A stretch of 64,000 nt of DNA from Ciona savignyi (taxonomy: Eukaryota > Chordata > Ascidiacea > Phlebobranchia > Cionidae): positions 99,349 to 163,348 of the forward strand of contig CH003203.1 of NCBI GenBank assembly GCA_000149265.1, given 5' to 3'. Every line of letters starts with the position of its first letter. Position 1 is the stretch's first letter. The notes under the pieces were generated by a model. That model did no database searches. It had not been told where the DNA came from and saw nothing but the letters and a program-made list of their open reading frames with translations. The position numbers and the translations under genes were made by a program. Shown piece after piece: positions 24,546 through 42,009 of this stretch.

Positions 24546-25035
24546 CCCATCTTACACTAACAATAGACAAATTGTCTTCCTTCTTTGTTAAAATGGGTTC
24601 GTTTCAGAAAGGGGGACAAAAGTTATTTGTTTATTATATTTTCCTTATTTTTCGTTAAACGCTTTGAAATGGGTGTCTTGTCCATTCAAAATTTTAATAA
24701 AGAAATTAATAAATCTTAACAAAACTTTTAGATATAATATGATTTTATAGTTTCCTAACGACAAACCTAATTATCCAAATTTATTATTTGTGGACATTGT
24801 TTGTACGTTTCCCAAATGCTATGGGAAATGTCCCAAATTGTCTGTTTTTTTCATCTTTGTTGTTGTTTTCGAAATCATCTAGAACAATGTTTTCAAATTT
24901 GAATTATTAACATTTTTGAAATAAATGTGATCTGTATATATCTGTATATAGATAAAAAGTCCGACTTGGTAACTTATTTACTGTCGCAGCGTTTTCAGTG
25001 TCCAGCAGTTATATAACACTTTTGGTTCATTTTTT

Positions 25036-25320
25036 GTCCCACTGGTTAGTCTGGCCTTCAACCGAAAAGGTAAATGTTCGAAAATGGTCGCTGACTAGTC
25101 GGTTATAACCTTGGGCAAGGCACTTAACGTACATTGCCTGACCAAGTGGAGTAATGGGTTCTACTAAATTGAAGGAACGTGTGAGTCATTCATATCACAC
25201 TGCGCAATAGCTTCGGTAACTCGACGGTGGGCGCGAGGTGATATGACGATTGGCCATGTGTTAACCCACTTGGTTTTCCCATTCACGGGAATAAACATGA
25301 ACATCCTATCTTAACCTATC
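25036..25320 (+). repeat. Main SINE family copy, full length
   Basis: Runs from TGGTTAGTCTGG through CCTTGGGCAAGGCACTTAAC and GACGGTGGGCGCGAGGTGAT to the ATAAACATGAACATCC tail. Confidence 0.88.
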
Positions 25321-25979
25321 CTAGTTCATTATATACTTCCACAAATGTTTACAATTTAAAGAAAATAATGTTAACCACTCCTGAAGTATCAGTTGTCAGA
25401 TAACAATCGGCTCCTAAAATTCGTTGCTGCCGTGCTTGGCTTTGAAGTTACGTAAGCAAGATGGACTCAGAATTTTCCATTGCATTTCCAAAGAATATTT
25501 AAGTATATTATTTATTGGTGATGCTTCAGTGATTTTTATTGATTGATTTAATTTTATTGGTTGTGATACAAAATAGTTTAGGAGAAGATAAGACACCGCT
25601 CAGATGTGCGTTGATCGTTGTAAAAAAGTTTCATATGCAGTGCCATTCATTTACCCTATGATTATTTATGGGTACCATTTGAAAAAATTGTTTTTGTACG
25701 TTTTTTTTATTTATTTTGGTATTTTTAATTTTTCGTCGGACAGACATGGAATGTCGCCCCGACATCCACCAGAAGGAATAATTTGTTTACCCTATAAAAT
25801 CATCGAAATCCAATAATGCCAGTTAATTTTAAACCCCATTTTAACCCAAATTTGTTCTACATTCCTCAGAATGTTACACCTATACATCGTTTAAGCACGT
25901 TTTTTTGAATTCAACAAATTTATAAACACAAAGTTATTTCAAAGTTCTGATAATTTAAAAGCAAAGGGTTTCAACATCA

Positions 25980-27290
25980 TCGAAATTTAGATTTTTGGTT
26001 AAAGTTTAAGAAATTTATATATTTTTTGGTTTTAATTTTGCTGGATGAACAATACGATTCGTTAAATTTTAACAAAGAAACGGATCGAACCTAACTAGTA
26101 CAAACTGGTATGGTATAGATTTCGATGTTGTTTAAACAAATTTTTAAAAATCGGAAGATTTTAAACCAATTGGAGATCAAGTTTGTGGGGTTTACAACGT
26201 TTTTGATTTTGATGAATTTCCAACACGTGTTGGGTAAATTTTAACAGGATTAAATAACGCACGGTTGAAATGCCAAACCTGCCCGAACCGGTGTGAATTG
26301 GATTTTATGGGTATTTCATCGTTTTTGTTTAATTTCTTACACTTTTTAAACCAAGTTTAGTTTAATATATTTAAAGTTTGGAAGATGTAAGAAGCTGTAT
26401 TCATTTCGACGACGGTGAATTACGTAAGGATCGATTTACCAACAAGTTCAAACTTGTTTGGATTGGATCGAAATGGTATTTAAATTATTAATGTCTAATT
26501 AATAGAGCGTTTCGAAGAAGGTAAATTATAGTTAATGGAACTTAAAGCTTTTTTTGGTTAAAATTCGATGGATGTAAAACGCATCGTTGTTAAACTTCAA
26601 CGTGGTTAAATCAATTACGAATCAAATACCAAAACAATCCGAACTTATATAGATTGGATTTAGATGGACTTTAAAGGATTTGACTTTTACTAATTTATTA
26701 AAGGCTTCTTTAAAAACCAGTGAGTTAAAGTTTGGGAAATTTGAAACTTTTTTGGTTTTAATTTTGATGGATGTAAACCACGAGGGGGTTAAATTTCAAC
26801 GGGTTAAAATACGTGCGGGTCAAATCAGTGATGGTATTCAAAATTTTAAGAAGATGTTCTCTTTTGTATCGTACTTACTAACAGCAGGTTCCATAAAAGG
26901 TCTAATGTCTGTAAAAAAAGCAAAAATCGGATCGGTGATTATCCCAACGTTACAAGAACTGATTCGACCGAACACATGCGAACCTCTTGAATTCCATCAC
27001 TGGATCAAATACCAAACGAATTCAAACTGGTATTGATTGGATTTTGATAGTGGTTTTTAAACGATTCAAAATTTAAATTCTGAAGTTTTAAACCAATTTT
27101 TTGAATTAAAGTTTTGGGATTTTGAAACTCGATTGGGTTGAATTTTAATGGATGTCAAACAGATGGTGTTAAATTTCAACATGATGAATGACGTGCGGAT
27201 AAAATACCAAACTAGTTCAACATGGTATGAATTGGATCTTTGGTAAGTTTAAAAGATTTAAAACATTTTTTGGTTTAAGTTTAAATATTT
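25980..27290. repeat. Degenerate tandem array, about 170-200 bases per unit
   Basis: Phrases recur in order: GGTTTTAATTTTGATGGATG, then GTTAAATTTCAAC, then ATCAAATACCAAAC, then TTGATTGGATTTTGATGG. The GATGGATG-type anchor occurs near 26041, 26211, 26381, 26567, 26766 and 27148, spaced 170-200 or about twice that. A stray unit lies at 27960-28050. Units are strongly diverged, so the array is old. An open stretch at 26680-27036 is array sequence and not a gene. Confidence 0.65.
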
Positions 27291-28359
27291 TTAAAACACC
27301 TGTTTAGTGTACGCTATATGTTTCTGGATCCAAAAATAATCGGTTTTCCGTCTACCTCATTACCCTTGGTATACAAAGTAAAATTAGGCTAATGCAAGAA
27401 AACGTACAAGCAGAAACTAATAGGTTCCCATTTATTTTAATCAAATACAACTTTCCGTACACTATAAAGTAAATAATCTTCAACAGTTTCGAAATATTGA
27501 CTGCTATAGAATAATGAGTCTCTCTGGAATTTCACTAACGATATATGCCTAGAATTTTTTACTGTATATCCAAACCATTTTAGCTAACACCACCAAAAGA
27601 TTTAACTCGATTGGACATTGTGTTTTTTCGATTTGTAGTAATTCTTTAATTTTAGTAAAAACTTAAACATTTTTCCCGACAGCGGGAATTCCCCTTGGGT
27701 TTTAAAAAAATTAAAAGTCGAGGCTAACTTTGTCATGTAGGATTCCTAAAATTTTTATTTTATCAATCTGATTTAACAACGCCCTCTACCCAAAGACCTT
27801 GCGACCGGACGTGCTTGTCACCAGCGTTAAATCAAACAGAGTAAAATCAGAAATGCATTATTGGAATGTATTGAATTTTGATGGTAATTATATGATTTGT
27901 GATTAACTAATGGTGCTTTATAAATATATAAATTTAAGTACAAATTGAAGACTTTTTTTTAACTTTTTTGGTTTAAATTTTGATGGATGCAAAATAAGTA
28001 GCGGCTAAATTCCTACGAATCGAACTGGTTTGGATTCGATTTAGAGGGTGTGTAAATAAAACTTTGTAAATAAAAGATATGCTGTATTGTTTAAAGAATA
28101 GGAACTATTACCATGTATAAAAATAATATGACGTGGACGACTTAGATTTCATCAAAAATAAAATTTCAGGATTTTCGTAGTTTTTATTTCGAACAACTCT
28201 AGTGTTGAATATTTTGTCTAACATTAAACACGCGAGGCGCTAGAGCACCACAAAGAATACCCGTTTAAAACTGCGCAAAACGAGTTAAAGTCGGTCAACG
28301 AATGTAGGAACTCGGAATTGAATGAGATTTCGGACTTCGTCAGGATTAATTACAGACGC

Positions 28360-28480
28360 GGTAATTCCAACTTCTGAGGTCATGGATTCGAAACCTGTCC
28401 ATGGCACGGTTCTCCGATTACCGTCACGCATTATTTACCACCTTACCATGTAAATCTAGCATTTTCAGTACGTCAGGCAC
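28360..28480 (+). repeat. Third tRNA-like repeat family, copy
   Basis: CTGAGGTCATGGATTCGAAA (B-box-like), then CACCTTACCATGTAAATCTA. It matches, on the opposite strand, sequence at 53511-53661 and about 56995-57080. Confidence 0.5.
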
Positions 28481-28922
28481 GTTACTTTGTTTTACCAGGC
28501 CAAATTTCCAAACCTTGTCACTAGGACCGTTTTTGTATAGGTGACTGTATTGGTCGCCCCGTTACTGATTATAAGTATTGTGTAATTGCTATGATTGAAG
28601 CGGCATTTTATTTAGATCTCGTTTAGCATCATCTTTATCTCTTTAGCATTTAGTTTAGCATCGTTTAGCAACAGGATTTAGATCTTGCTAAGCATCTCCG
28701 ACCATAAATGTGTTGCTTAATATACAAGCAAACCAACAATCAAACAGATATCCGGTTATTAGGTGTGGCAGTGTAGTGTATTGATGTGCTTCCATATACA
28801 TAGGCTTGTTCGTTACGGCTTAACAGAGATGAAACGACTTCGAATCTAAAATAAATGATCACAAGTCACAAAGTGTTTGTTGTAATTGTGCCTTTCCGTT
28901 GGTGGCTGGGTGTTCAACTTTA

Positions 28923-28960
28923 GTAACCACAGTTACCCTCGTTACCGTGGTAACCACGGG
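28923..28960. promoter_or_regulatory. X-box-like palindrome (possible RFX site)
   Basis: GTTACCGTGGTAAC at 28941-28954 is two perfect inverted half-sites around two bases, the form of RFX X-boxes. GTAACCACAGTTACC just upstream is a second related motif. It lies about 500 bases past the PLK stop codon. Function is inferred. Confidence 0.35.
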
Positions 28961-29460
28961 TCATTTTGGCAAACTAAGTTCCTGCTGTAACCACGGATAG
29001 ACGTGCGTCACATGTGCAAATTTTAAATAATATACCACTGGAATAAGGATAACCAGTATACGTAAACTCATTTGCCATGATGTAATACTAGGGCAAAATA
29101 TAAATAAACTAAACTAACCTAACCCGTATGCAAATTGTGTAAATTATAATAGGTGGCTGCATAAATGGGATGATTGTTGACAGAAGATAAGATTGTCGAT
29201 TGTTGATTGTTGATTGTTGATGGCAATGTTGTTTATTGTTCCATAGCACGCGGGTAATGAACATAGAAATAAATAACAAACTTTGAACTGAACTGAGAAA
29301 ATAAATAATTTCGGAAAGAATGCGGAAAGAAAAATAGAAAAATGCACAAAGGTAAAAAAGGTGGTTTGAATAGAAAACGAGGGGGCAGCTTCAGATGCAT
29401 TGTATCACGGTACACAATGTTGTTGGATGGTGGGGGATATGGGATTGCACGATATCCACA

Positions 29461-34887
<5,427 letters not shown>

Positions 34888-37369
34888 GACCGATTAAAAT
34901 CTATTCACAAATACGCTCTGCAACGAAATAAAATTGTTAACTTATGAGCAATCGGACTAACAGGTCCAGTTGCTACCAACCGGCCAGGCCATCAACACTT
35001 CAATGTTTAGTTGTGCCAAGCAACGGGGCAAATAATTTGCCGCGCTGGTAAAATCGCCGCCTTCTTCTCTTCCAGGACAAAGCAACCTCTCTCGCTACGT
35101 CTCTCCTATTATTACCCGTCGTCGTCGAAATCAATTGGAATGTCCCCCCAGTTAAGTAAAAAGCGCCCTCATCAAAGCGCCGCTTCAACTCAATGGGCTT
35201 TGTATGTAGATTGATTTAGACCGAGCAGATTAGCCTCCCAGGTTACCAGTGAGTTGGGTATGTTCCATAATTATCATGTCGGCACCTATATTTGGCAACT
35301 ATTGTGAAAAACAATTCGTTTTCGTGCAATTATTGATCACACAACGTCATAAGTTACAATGTCATGTCATAGCGGTATCGAGACGAAATCACGCAATAGA
35401 CAGTGCGACATAATAAATGCATTTGCCGAGGTACGACCGTGCGATTGCGTTTCCAAAGTTTCTTTGAAGTTAACAACTGATTATTGAGATATTCCGCTAA
35501 TGGTTCGACCTTGTGCCTGTTACCAGATCATTAGGGCGATAAATACCGTTTTGCAGTGATTTTGACACGAAATCAGAAGTTATACCAATGTAATAAACTC
35601 ACCAGCGGAAGCTATTGTTTTTTGCAGCAAATTATTTCATTTTATGTTTCGTGGAAATAAAGCTCTCAGAAGCATTTTGTTTGCGATTCCTCGATGGCTG
35701 ACGAACATTTGCACTATGTAAGCAGGATATAAACGAGTTATCAGGGGGTTAAAACAACATGTTACCGTCGCGGAAGTTTATTTTTGCCTCCAACTGACGC
35801 ACGTTCGTCACGATTTACACACTTCGCCTCGGACGTGATCTATCGACCGCCGCTGCTGGTGATTCGTTATATTGGTGCGAAAATACCCAAATACGTCGAA
35901 TGTTTAAATACTTTTGGAGGATGAACTTGGAATTTTTGTTATTTTTGGTTTTGTGTCAATCATGTGTATTTAGCTAATACGTTTTAATTGATGTAGTTTG
36001 GCCGATTTTTCCTGCTCATTAAATGTATTGGTTTACGTTTATTCATTCTTGTCTAGTATAGAAGGAAACAAACCATGGCACAGGAACAGGAAGACGGCAA
36101 AACGGACAGTCGTTAATACTGGTCGTTAAAAATGATTTCAACATTGAATGCCTCACACTCTTTCGCTGTATACTGCAGATTTTTCTTAGAAGTTTAACGT
36201 TAATAATTTCAATATAAACATTTCTTTCGTTTCGTTATTTTTAACCTGAGGTTTGGCGGTCACGTTTCGCTACATAATTAATGGATTGAGTGATCGACGT
36301 GTTTAAACCACCGTCGTTATTCTGTCTTTTTTTCGTTTTCCATTTTTTACAGAGGCCCCTTTGCGTGTTTCATCGCGCGGAAACATAAATAAACAAAACT
36401 AAAGTAATATAGCGGGCGAGAGCGCCAAACCTAAGCAAGATTACACTAATTTGGAAACAGAATTATTAAAGTCAAATAAAGCGCATAAGAAGATTATGCA
36501 GCTTTAATTTTTTTGCTTTTTTCCTCATCCGTTTTATAGCAAAAAAACATCTAAAAAACTAAAAAAAACTTGTGTAAATTATAATAAAGGTCAAAATATG
36601 TGTTGCAAGATATTAAAAGGTGAACAATACTCATATTATGTATGCCACCCAGCTGGTTATAGATGATATCTATGTCGTTTCTCCCATGCACCCAGAAAAA
36701 GCTTTCATCGGAAAAAAAAGGTTTAAACCAACAAAACAACACAGTCGACCATGGGAACTAATTGGAAAAGCACAAGTTTACATGTGTTTAGGTTAGAAAA
36801 GATATCATCGCCGCTAATCGGTGTTCTATCGGCCGCGTGCTACATCCGAATAAGGCCAGGATTAGCACTTCGCTCTTTAGTTTAAAACATAAGTTGCCTA
36901 AAACCGTGTTTGGTATGCTATAATCGGGATAAATAAACCAATATTACCGGCCCTAACGTGTTGGACGATTATGAATTAGGAACGATAATTATATGCAACG
37001 GAAGATTTTACAACAATTTTCTAACAGTGGTTGAATAAGCTCAGTCAGTCCTGGGTATTCACGCTACAAAGTCCAAATTAATTCTTTAACTTGATTCACA
37101 AACCATCTATACATATGCAAAACATTTTCATATAGTCCTAATAACGTAATTTTGACTTAAAACTGCTAACCTCGGTTTTCGTTCTGCTTGTCTTTTTCTT
37201 TCAAATAACACGATCATTTATAACGAATTGTGCTCGAAATTATCTCCATCCATCCCCGCATATTCATTTGTGCTTGGTTTGCACACCCCGATATTGCATT
37301 ATTGCATACTTGACTAACTTGAGTATTATATGCATGTGGGCACGTAGTATTTGGAGGGCTGGATGTGCT

Positions 37370-37495
37370 TGTTCGGTCGTGTGGCCGAATGGTTAACGCG
37401 ACCGATACATATACTAATTTCAAAACAAATAAAAACGGTCTTAGCAGCGACATTTTGATGGGATCGAAACTTGTCCCGATAAAAAAAATTAACTT
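37370..37495 (+). repeat. Second tRNA-like SINE family, clear copy
   Basis: GTCGTGTGGCCGAATGGTTA has the A-box of a Leu/Ser-type tRNA. CGGTCTTAGCAGCGAC and GGGATCGAAACTTGTCC (B-box-like) follow, then an A-run. It lacks a complete tRNA fold, so it is a SINE and not a tRNA gene. Confidence 0.7.
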
Positions 37496-37649
37496 ATTTG
37501 CCTGGATGCACACGAACACTGGGTCGTTATATTCAGCAGAATATTGAAACAATGACATATTGTGACGTTGAAACAAAATGGCGTCACTATACTGCTGGAC
37601 TGTCGTTGCAGACGACTTGCATCAGCTCAGTTGGTAAGTGTGTCTGTTT

Positions 37650-37760
37650 TCTCCAGGCAACCGAACGTTTTCTGACAAGTCGGTTGTGACAAAGAACTTT
37701 GCGGACATCGCTTGAACCCAGTGGATAAATGGTTTGATTCGTAAATATCATATAACCTCC
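37650..37760 (+). repeat. Main SINE family fragment
   Basis: Shows ACAAGTCGGTTGTGAC and TTGAACCCAGTGGATAAATG. Confidence 0.55.
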
Positions 37761-38523
37761 CGCCTTATGAAAAATTTGCTACATTTTGCACGTTTATGCA
37801 AAATACCAGACAAATGTGTTTGTTGGACGAATTGTGAGTATGCCCAGTATATTGGTAAACACGAGTAACACATTCCTAGACATTTAGCAGCAATTAACAC
37901 TATTTATTAGGAATAGATTTTTAATGAAATTCGAGTCCGAAATTCGTGACTCACTGTCAATGTATCTTATATACCACCTGAATAAAATTCCATACAATAA
38001 AACAACCTGGTAAAGCCGACATGTTAGTAGGCTAACGCATTATCTCATTAGTTAGGCATTTATTTCGTACGTAATGTAATAGCATTTCGACCTCCCACCA
38101 CCACTTACATACCGGAGTCAAGTTATTCTTGGTTACAATGTTACTACTGTGGGCCAATCACATTCATACCACGAGCAAATTACGTAATGGTTCAATTGTT
38201 TGTTTGGACACGTGTCGAATTAATTGACGTAATTGAACAAACAAAAACTGCCAACACGGGTCGAAATCTAGTGTTGCAAGCTGGGTAGAACATGACCAAA
38301 CTGTGTAACCAGTGTTTAAACAATGATAATTTAAAATTTATCGCGACTTATAACTTATTGCTAACAGCAAAATTAACTGCTAACATTAAAAACACTTACT
38401 GTCTGTAAGTTTTAAATGCGTGAATTGGCCGCGGCACATTGTTTATAAATCGGTCGCACTAAACCTGTGTTAAGATTGTGGTACCCTTCCATAAATAAAC
38501 AGTATTAAGTTGATAAATAATTT

Positions 38524-38683
38524 GCGGCACCCTGACAAGCCCACATCCATTTTCTAATGTGTTTTATACCGCAGTGATAACACATTCATGCATTAAAACA
38601 CAAAATGCATACGGAACTGCACATTAATGGTTATGGTATAACGCATCATTTCTGCAAGCACGCTATAGGCTGGATTAGACAGT
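38524..38683. repeat. Hairpin repeat, copy 1
   Basis: Contains the stem AATGTGTTTTATACC ... GTGATAACACATT followed by CATGCATTAAAACACAAAAT. A second copy is at 55100-55255. Confidence 0.65.
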
Positions 38684-39174
38684 AAAAGGGAGTGTTGCAA
38701 TGTCTTACTACACACCTGAGTAAATACAATTATTAAGTAGCGCGGCTATTCTGCTCTTAAAACTATTTTAATAACTTTTGTCGTACGTTTGCATGTACAA
38801 GAAGGCATAGCAACCATAAATATTAATTGAAGTAAACAGAATGTATAACAAAGCGTTATAGAAAGACCGTGTAACAAGCTGTGTTTTTTCAGTCGATTTA
38901 ATAAAATCGATATTTGAGAAAATTAATAAAGATTGGATCGGGAATGTTGTTTTTGCCACCCCGCATGTTGATGCATTAAATATAATGGGGAAATTCTCCC
39001 AAATATAACCGCAACGAATCCAATTTCTGCGAAGTACCAGGAAACATGTTGCGCGCTAAAACGACATGACTTGCATGTTCGGACAAGGGAAGATAGATTG
39101 ACCAGATACAATAGAGCATTATATTGTTCCTGTACTAAGGTGCTATGAAAATAGGAGTAAACTCGTGCATAACA

Positions 39175-39295
39175 CCGGCACGACCGTGGGAGCGAATGGT
39201 TAACGTGATCAATTAATAAATCGTTTTATTGTTCAAAACGGCATTAGTGACGAACACATCACAGGTTTGAAACTTTGGTCGGTAAAAAAAAGGTA
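39175..39295 (+). repeat. Second tRNA-like SINE family, copy
   Basis: CGACCGTGGGAGCGAATGGT, then AACGGCATTAGTGACGAACA, then AGGTTTGAAACTTTGGTCGG and an A-run. Confidence 0.65.
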
Positions 39296-39354
39296 GCGTT
39301 TTATTAACAATTATCCCGCTTTAAAAATCATACAGGTAAGCATACACCCCTTTT

Positions 39355-39590
39355 CTTAACTGTTTGCTAAGTAGTCGGTTTTGTCCTTGAGTAAGACACT
39401 TAATTGATATTGCTAGAACCCAGCGGATTGATGGGTTCTACCAAATTAAAGGAACGTGTCTACCATGCACAACACACTGCAATAGCTCCGTTAACCCGAC
39501 GATGGGCGCAAGGTGATCTGACGATTGCCCGTGTGTTGACCCCTTTTCCCATTCACAGGGATAGACATGAATATATGTTACCCTATATGT
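39355..39590 (+). repeat. Main SINE family copy, 5' end short
   Basis: Shows AAGTAGTCGGTTTTGTCC, CGATGGGCGCAAGGTGATCT and ATTCACAGGGATAGACATGA. Confidence 0.85.
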
Positions 39591-40236
39591 AGCTGACGTG
39601 TTTAGTGCAGTTTTGTATTTATCCTACATTTCCTTTTTTATTTATCTACGCTATATTCTTATAACTATAATAAAAGTAGCAACAAGATAACCTAAAGATA
39701 TAAAGGCGTCGAACACTAGAGAAACAAAGGTAATATCAAACAGACAAATTGAATTGACTGATTTCTTTTTAGAAAAATAAGCTGGAACCAGTATGAACCC
39801 TATGATCTATTCTAGGGCCACTCTCAACTGCGAATGCAATGTTAAATTTAGCAACCCAATATTAGAACTTGCAATCACGTTGGTATTTCTCCTTGCAAAT
39901 TCCAAGCACCCCGGCTCCATACTGCTTAATAACCAATTTGGTTTATTTATTATTGTTCCTTTTCTAAACAATAATTAGAGGAACACACACATTAAATATA
40001 CCAAAACGAAAAGCCGGAAAAACCAACAGTCGTTATAGCACGTCGTAAAAAAATAAAATTAAAAAAATAACAAAGAAAAACAATTTAAAAAATATATATG
40101 AAGGCGGCCGGTAAACCTCCAAAATTGCACTGTGGGTACGTGGTAATCCATCGATTCGTGTTTTTCCGACTGTTGTTTTTATACGCATCCCTTTCCTAAA
40201 TATAAAAACAATCACGTAGCCTTAGTGTGATGTCTT

Positions 40237-40296
40237 TGCTCGACGGTGGGCGCGAGGTGATCTGACGATTGCCCGCGTGGCAACCCCCTTGGTTTT
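40237..40296 (+). repeat. Main SINE family, 3' fragment abutting a full copy
   Basis: GACGGTGGGCGCGAGGTGAT to CCCCCTTGGTTTT, then directly the head of the next copy. Confidence 0.75.
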
Positions 40297-40592
40297 GTCC
40301 ACCCGGTTATTCTGGTGTTTAAATGCGTCGCCTTTCAGCCAAGAGGGTTGTAGGTACGAAATTGGTCTCTAGCTAGTCGGCTGTGTCTTTGGGCAAGGCA
40401 CTTAGCGGACATTGCCTTAACCCAGCGGATTAATGGGTCCTACTAAATTGAAGGAACTTGTGAATCATATACACCACACTGCAATAGCTCCGGTAACTCG
40501 ACGATGGGCGCGAGGTGATCTGACGATTGCCCGTGTGTTAACCCCCTTGGTTTTCCCATTCACGGGGATAAACATGAATATCCTATCCTTGT
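40297..40592 (+). repeat. Main SINE family copy, full length and close to consensus
   Basis: Complete from the TTATTCTGGTGTTTAAATGC head to ATAAACATGAATATCCTATC. Confidence 0.9.
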
Positions 40593-40663
40593 ATGTATCC
40601 AACTAATTTGGCTTAGACAACTCTCGGTTGCCGTATAGCGGCGTCATAATGAAAATGCCCCAA

Positions 40664-40935
40664 AATCAATTTTGTTAAAATCACGACAATATATACCAAA
40701 TAAATATAGGTCACGAAGACAGATTAGGTTTCGACGGCTATTTTAACTGTGCGAAATGGGTCGCGTTTGTAATAAAAACAGCGGTCATTTTACCAACTAA
40801 ACTTACTGTACTATGTCGTGGCTGAAATACGCCGCAAATATTTTTTTTCAGTAATAAAACTCGTTTACACAAAGTACAAGTAAAATTTGTGTAAAAAAGA
40901 ATAATATCCACAAATCGAACCAGCTATTCACCACA
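40664..40935 (-). repeat. Diverged, partial solo LTR related to the 2999-6080 element
   Basis: Its reverse complement begins TGTGGTGAATAGCTGG and runs with many differences through the LTR landmarks AAACGCGACCCATTTC and TTGGTATATATTGTCGTGAT. Only the first half of the LTR is recognisable and no interior adjoins it. Confidence 0.8.
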
Positions 40936-41194
40936 CGCGCAAGCACAGCGTTTGATTCGACCATTAAACGCAAAACCAAATCCAGTAAATTAACCACATA
41001 AAAATCACTTCCAATACTAAATTCGTACCATTAAAAGGGCAAGTATAATTGAATTTAAATAAAAGTTCTTTAGATTAGGTTTAAAAATGTTTAAGTCATG
41101 TAATACCTTTTAAATCCCGTGGACCAAACCATTTTATTATCTGGAAACATTCTTGCAAAAGGACACATCCGACTAGTTTCGGGCCGGATAAGAC

Positions 41195-41410
41195 ATTCAT
41201 CTTCATCCCCAGGAAATCAACACACGAGTAATCGTTATATCACCTTCCTTTTACCGTCGGGTTACCGGAGCTATTAAAAGTTGCGTATCCGCTGGGTTCA
41301 GGCAATGTCCAAATGCCTTGCACAAGGACAAAACCAACTAGCTATCGCCCAGTTTCGAAGCAGTAACAGTTCAGTTAAAAGGCAACGCACAAACCAACCA
41401 AGCTATTTGG
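41195..41410 (-). repeat. Main SINE family copy
   Basis: Shows CCGTCGGGTTACCGGAGCTA, CGCTGGGTTCAGGCAATGTC and CCAGTTTCGAAGC. Confidence 0.85.
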
Positions 41411-41509
41411 TTGGACGTTACTACTGAAAGACAAAGCCGCACAGAGTATGAACTGTTTAGTAATACTAGCTATTTATGTATGAAAACGAGTAAATAACTT
41501 TAAACGGTA

Positions 41510-41635
41510 ACGTGGCCATATATAGTTAAACGACCAATTTATATTTCGAATTGTATACAATCGGTCTTAGTGACGAGACCAGTATAGTTTTCTAGTTTCG
41601 AAACTTAGTTCGGTATAAAAAAACGAATTTCATGA
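41510..41635 (+). repeat. Second tRNA-like SINE family, copy
   Basis: Shows CAATCGGTCTTAGTGACGAG and CTAGTTTCGAAACTTAGTTC followed by an A-run. Confidence 0.65.
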
Positions 41636-42009
41636 TGACACAGCATAAAGATTGTTATCAACCATTATTGTATTACACGGCGTGAATAAAATGGCGGATA
41701 TTACAGCTGCGTAGAGGTACACACAGTGTCAGAATACTAAGTGCGTTTAAACACCACCATCAACGAAACTACTTTAAAGTGAAACTTTTTACACGAAGTA
41801 CCAACACACAACACAAACGCATTTGCATAAAAAGCTTACAAATGTGCAGTCAAACAATCTAAAAATATATTTCACATTTGACCAGAAAAATATTAAATTT
41901 ACTCGGTTTTAAAAAAAATCAAGCTAAACAACATAAGTACATATATCAAGCTTAACAATTTTCATTTTTTGTTGCTGGAGAATTCTAATGTGTCCTGTTT
42001 AGGAGTAAA

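Larger units (their letters stand above)
21536..29460. other. Intergenic stretch between SLC22 and PLK
   Basis: About 7.9 kb with no supported gene. It holds SINE copies (21850, 24455, 25036), a tandem duplication (22586-22935), a degenerate tandem array (25980-27290), a tRNA-like repeat (28360-28480), an X-box-like palindrome (28941) and a short GATTGTT tract near 29196. Short open frames here coincide with these repeats or look random. Confidence 0.7.

Noticed and set aside
26680-27036. 118-codon open frame on the plus strand
   Set aside because: It lies wholly inside the degenerate tandem array, and its words follow the array period.
37365-37440. tRNA-Leu/Ser-like start on the plus strand
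   Set aside because: A- and B-box-like parts are present, but no complete cloverleaf or anticodon arm could be drawn, and several copies share an A-rich tail, so it is a SINE.
39404-39592. Recurring open frames with SGLMGSTKLKE-like wording here and at 30348, 32024, 45848 and 59292
   Set aside because: All are translations of the main SINE, so the shared wording reflects the repeat and not a protein family.
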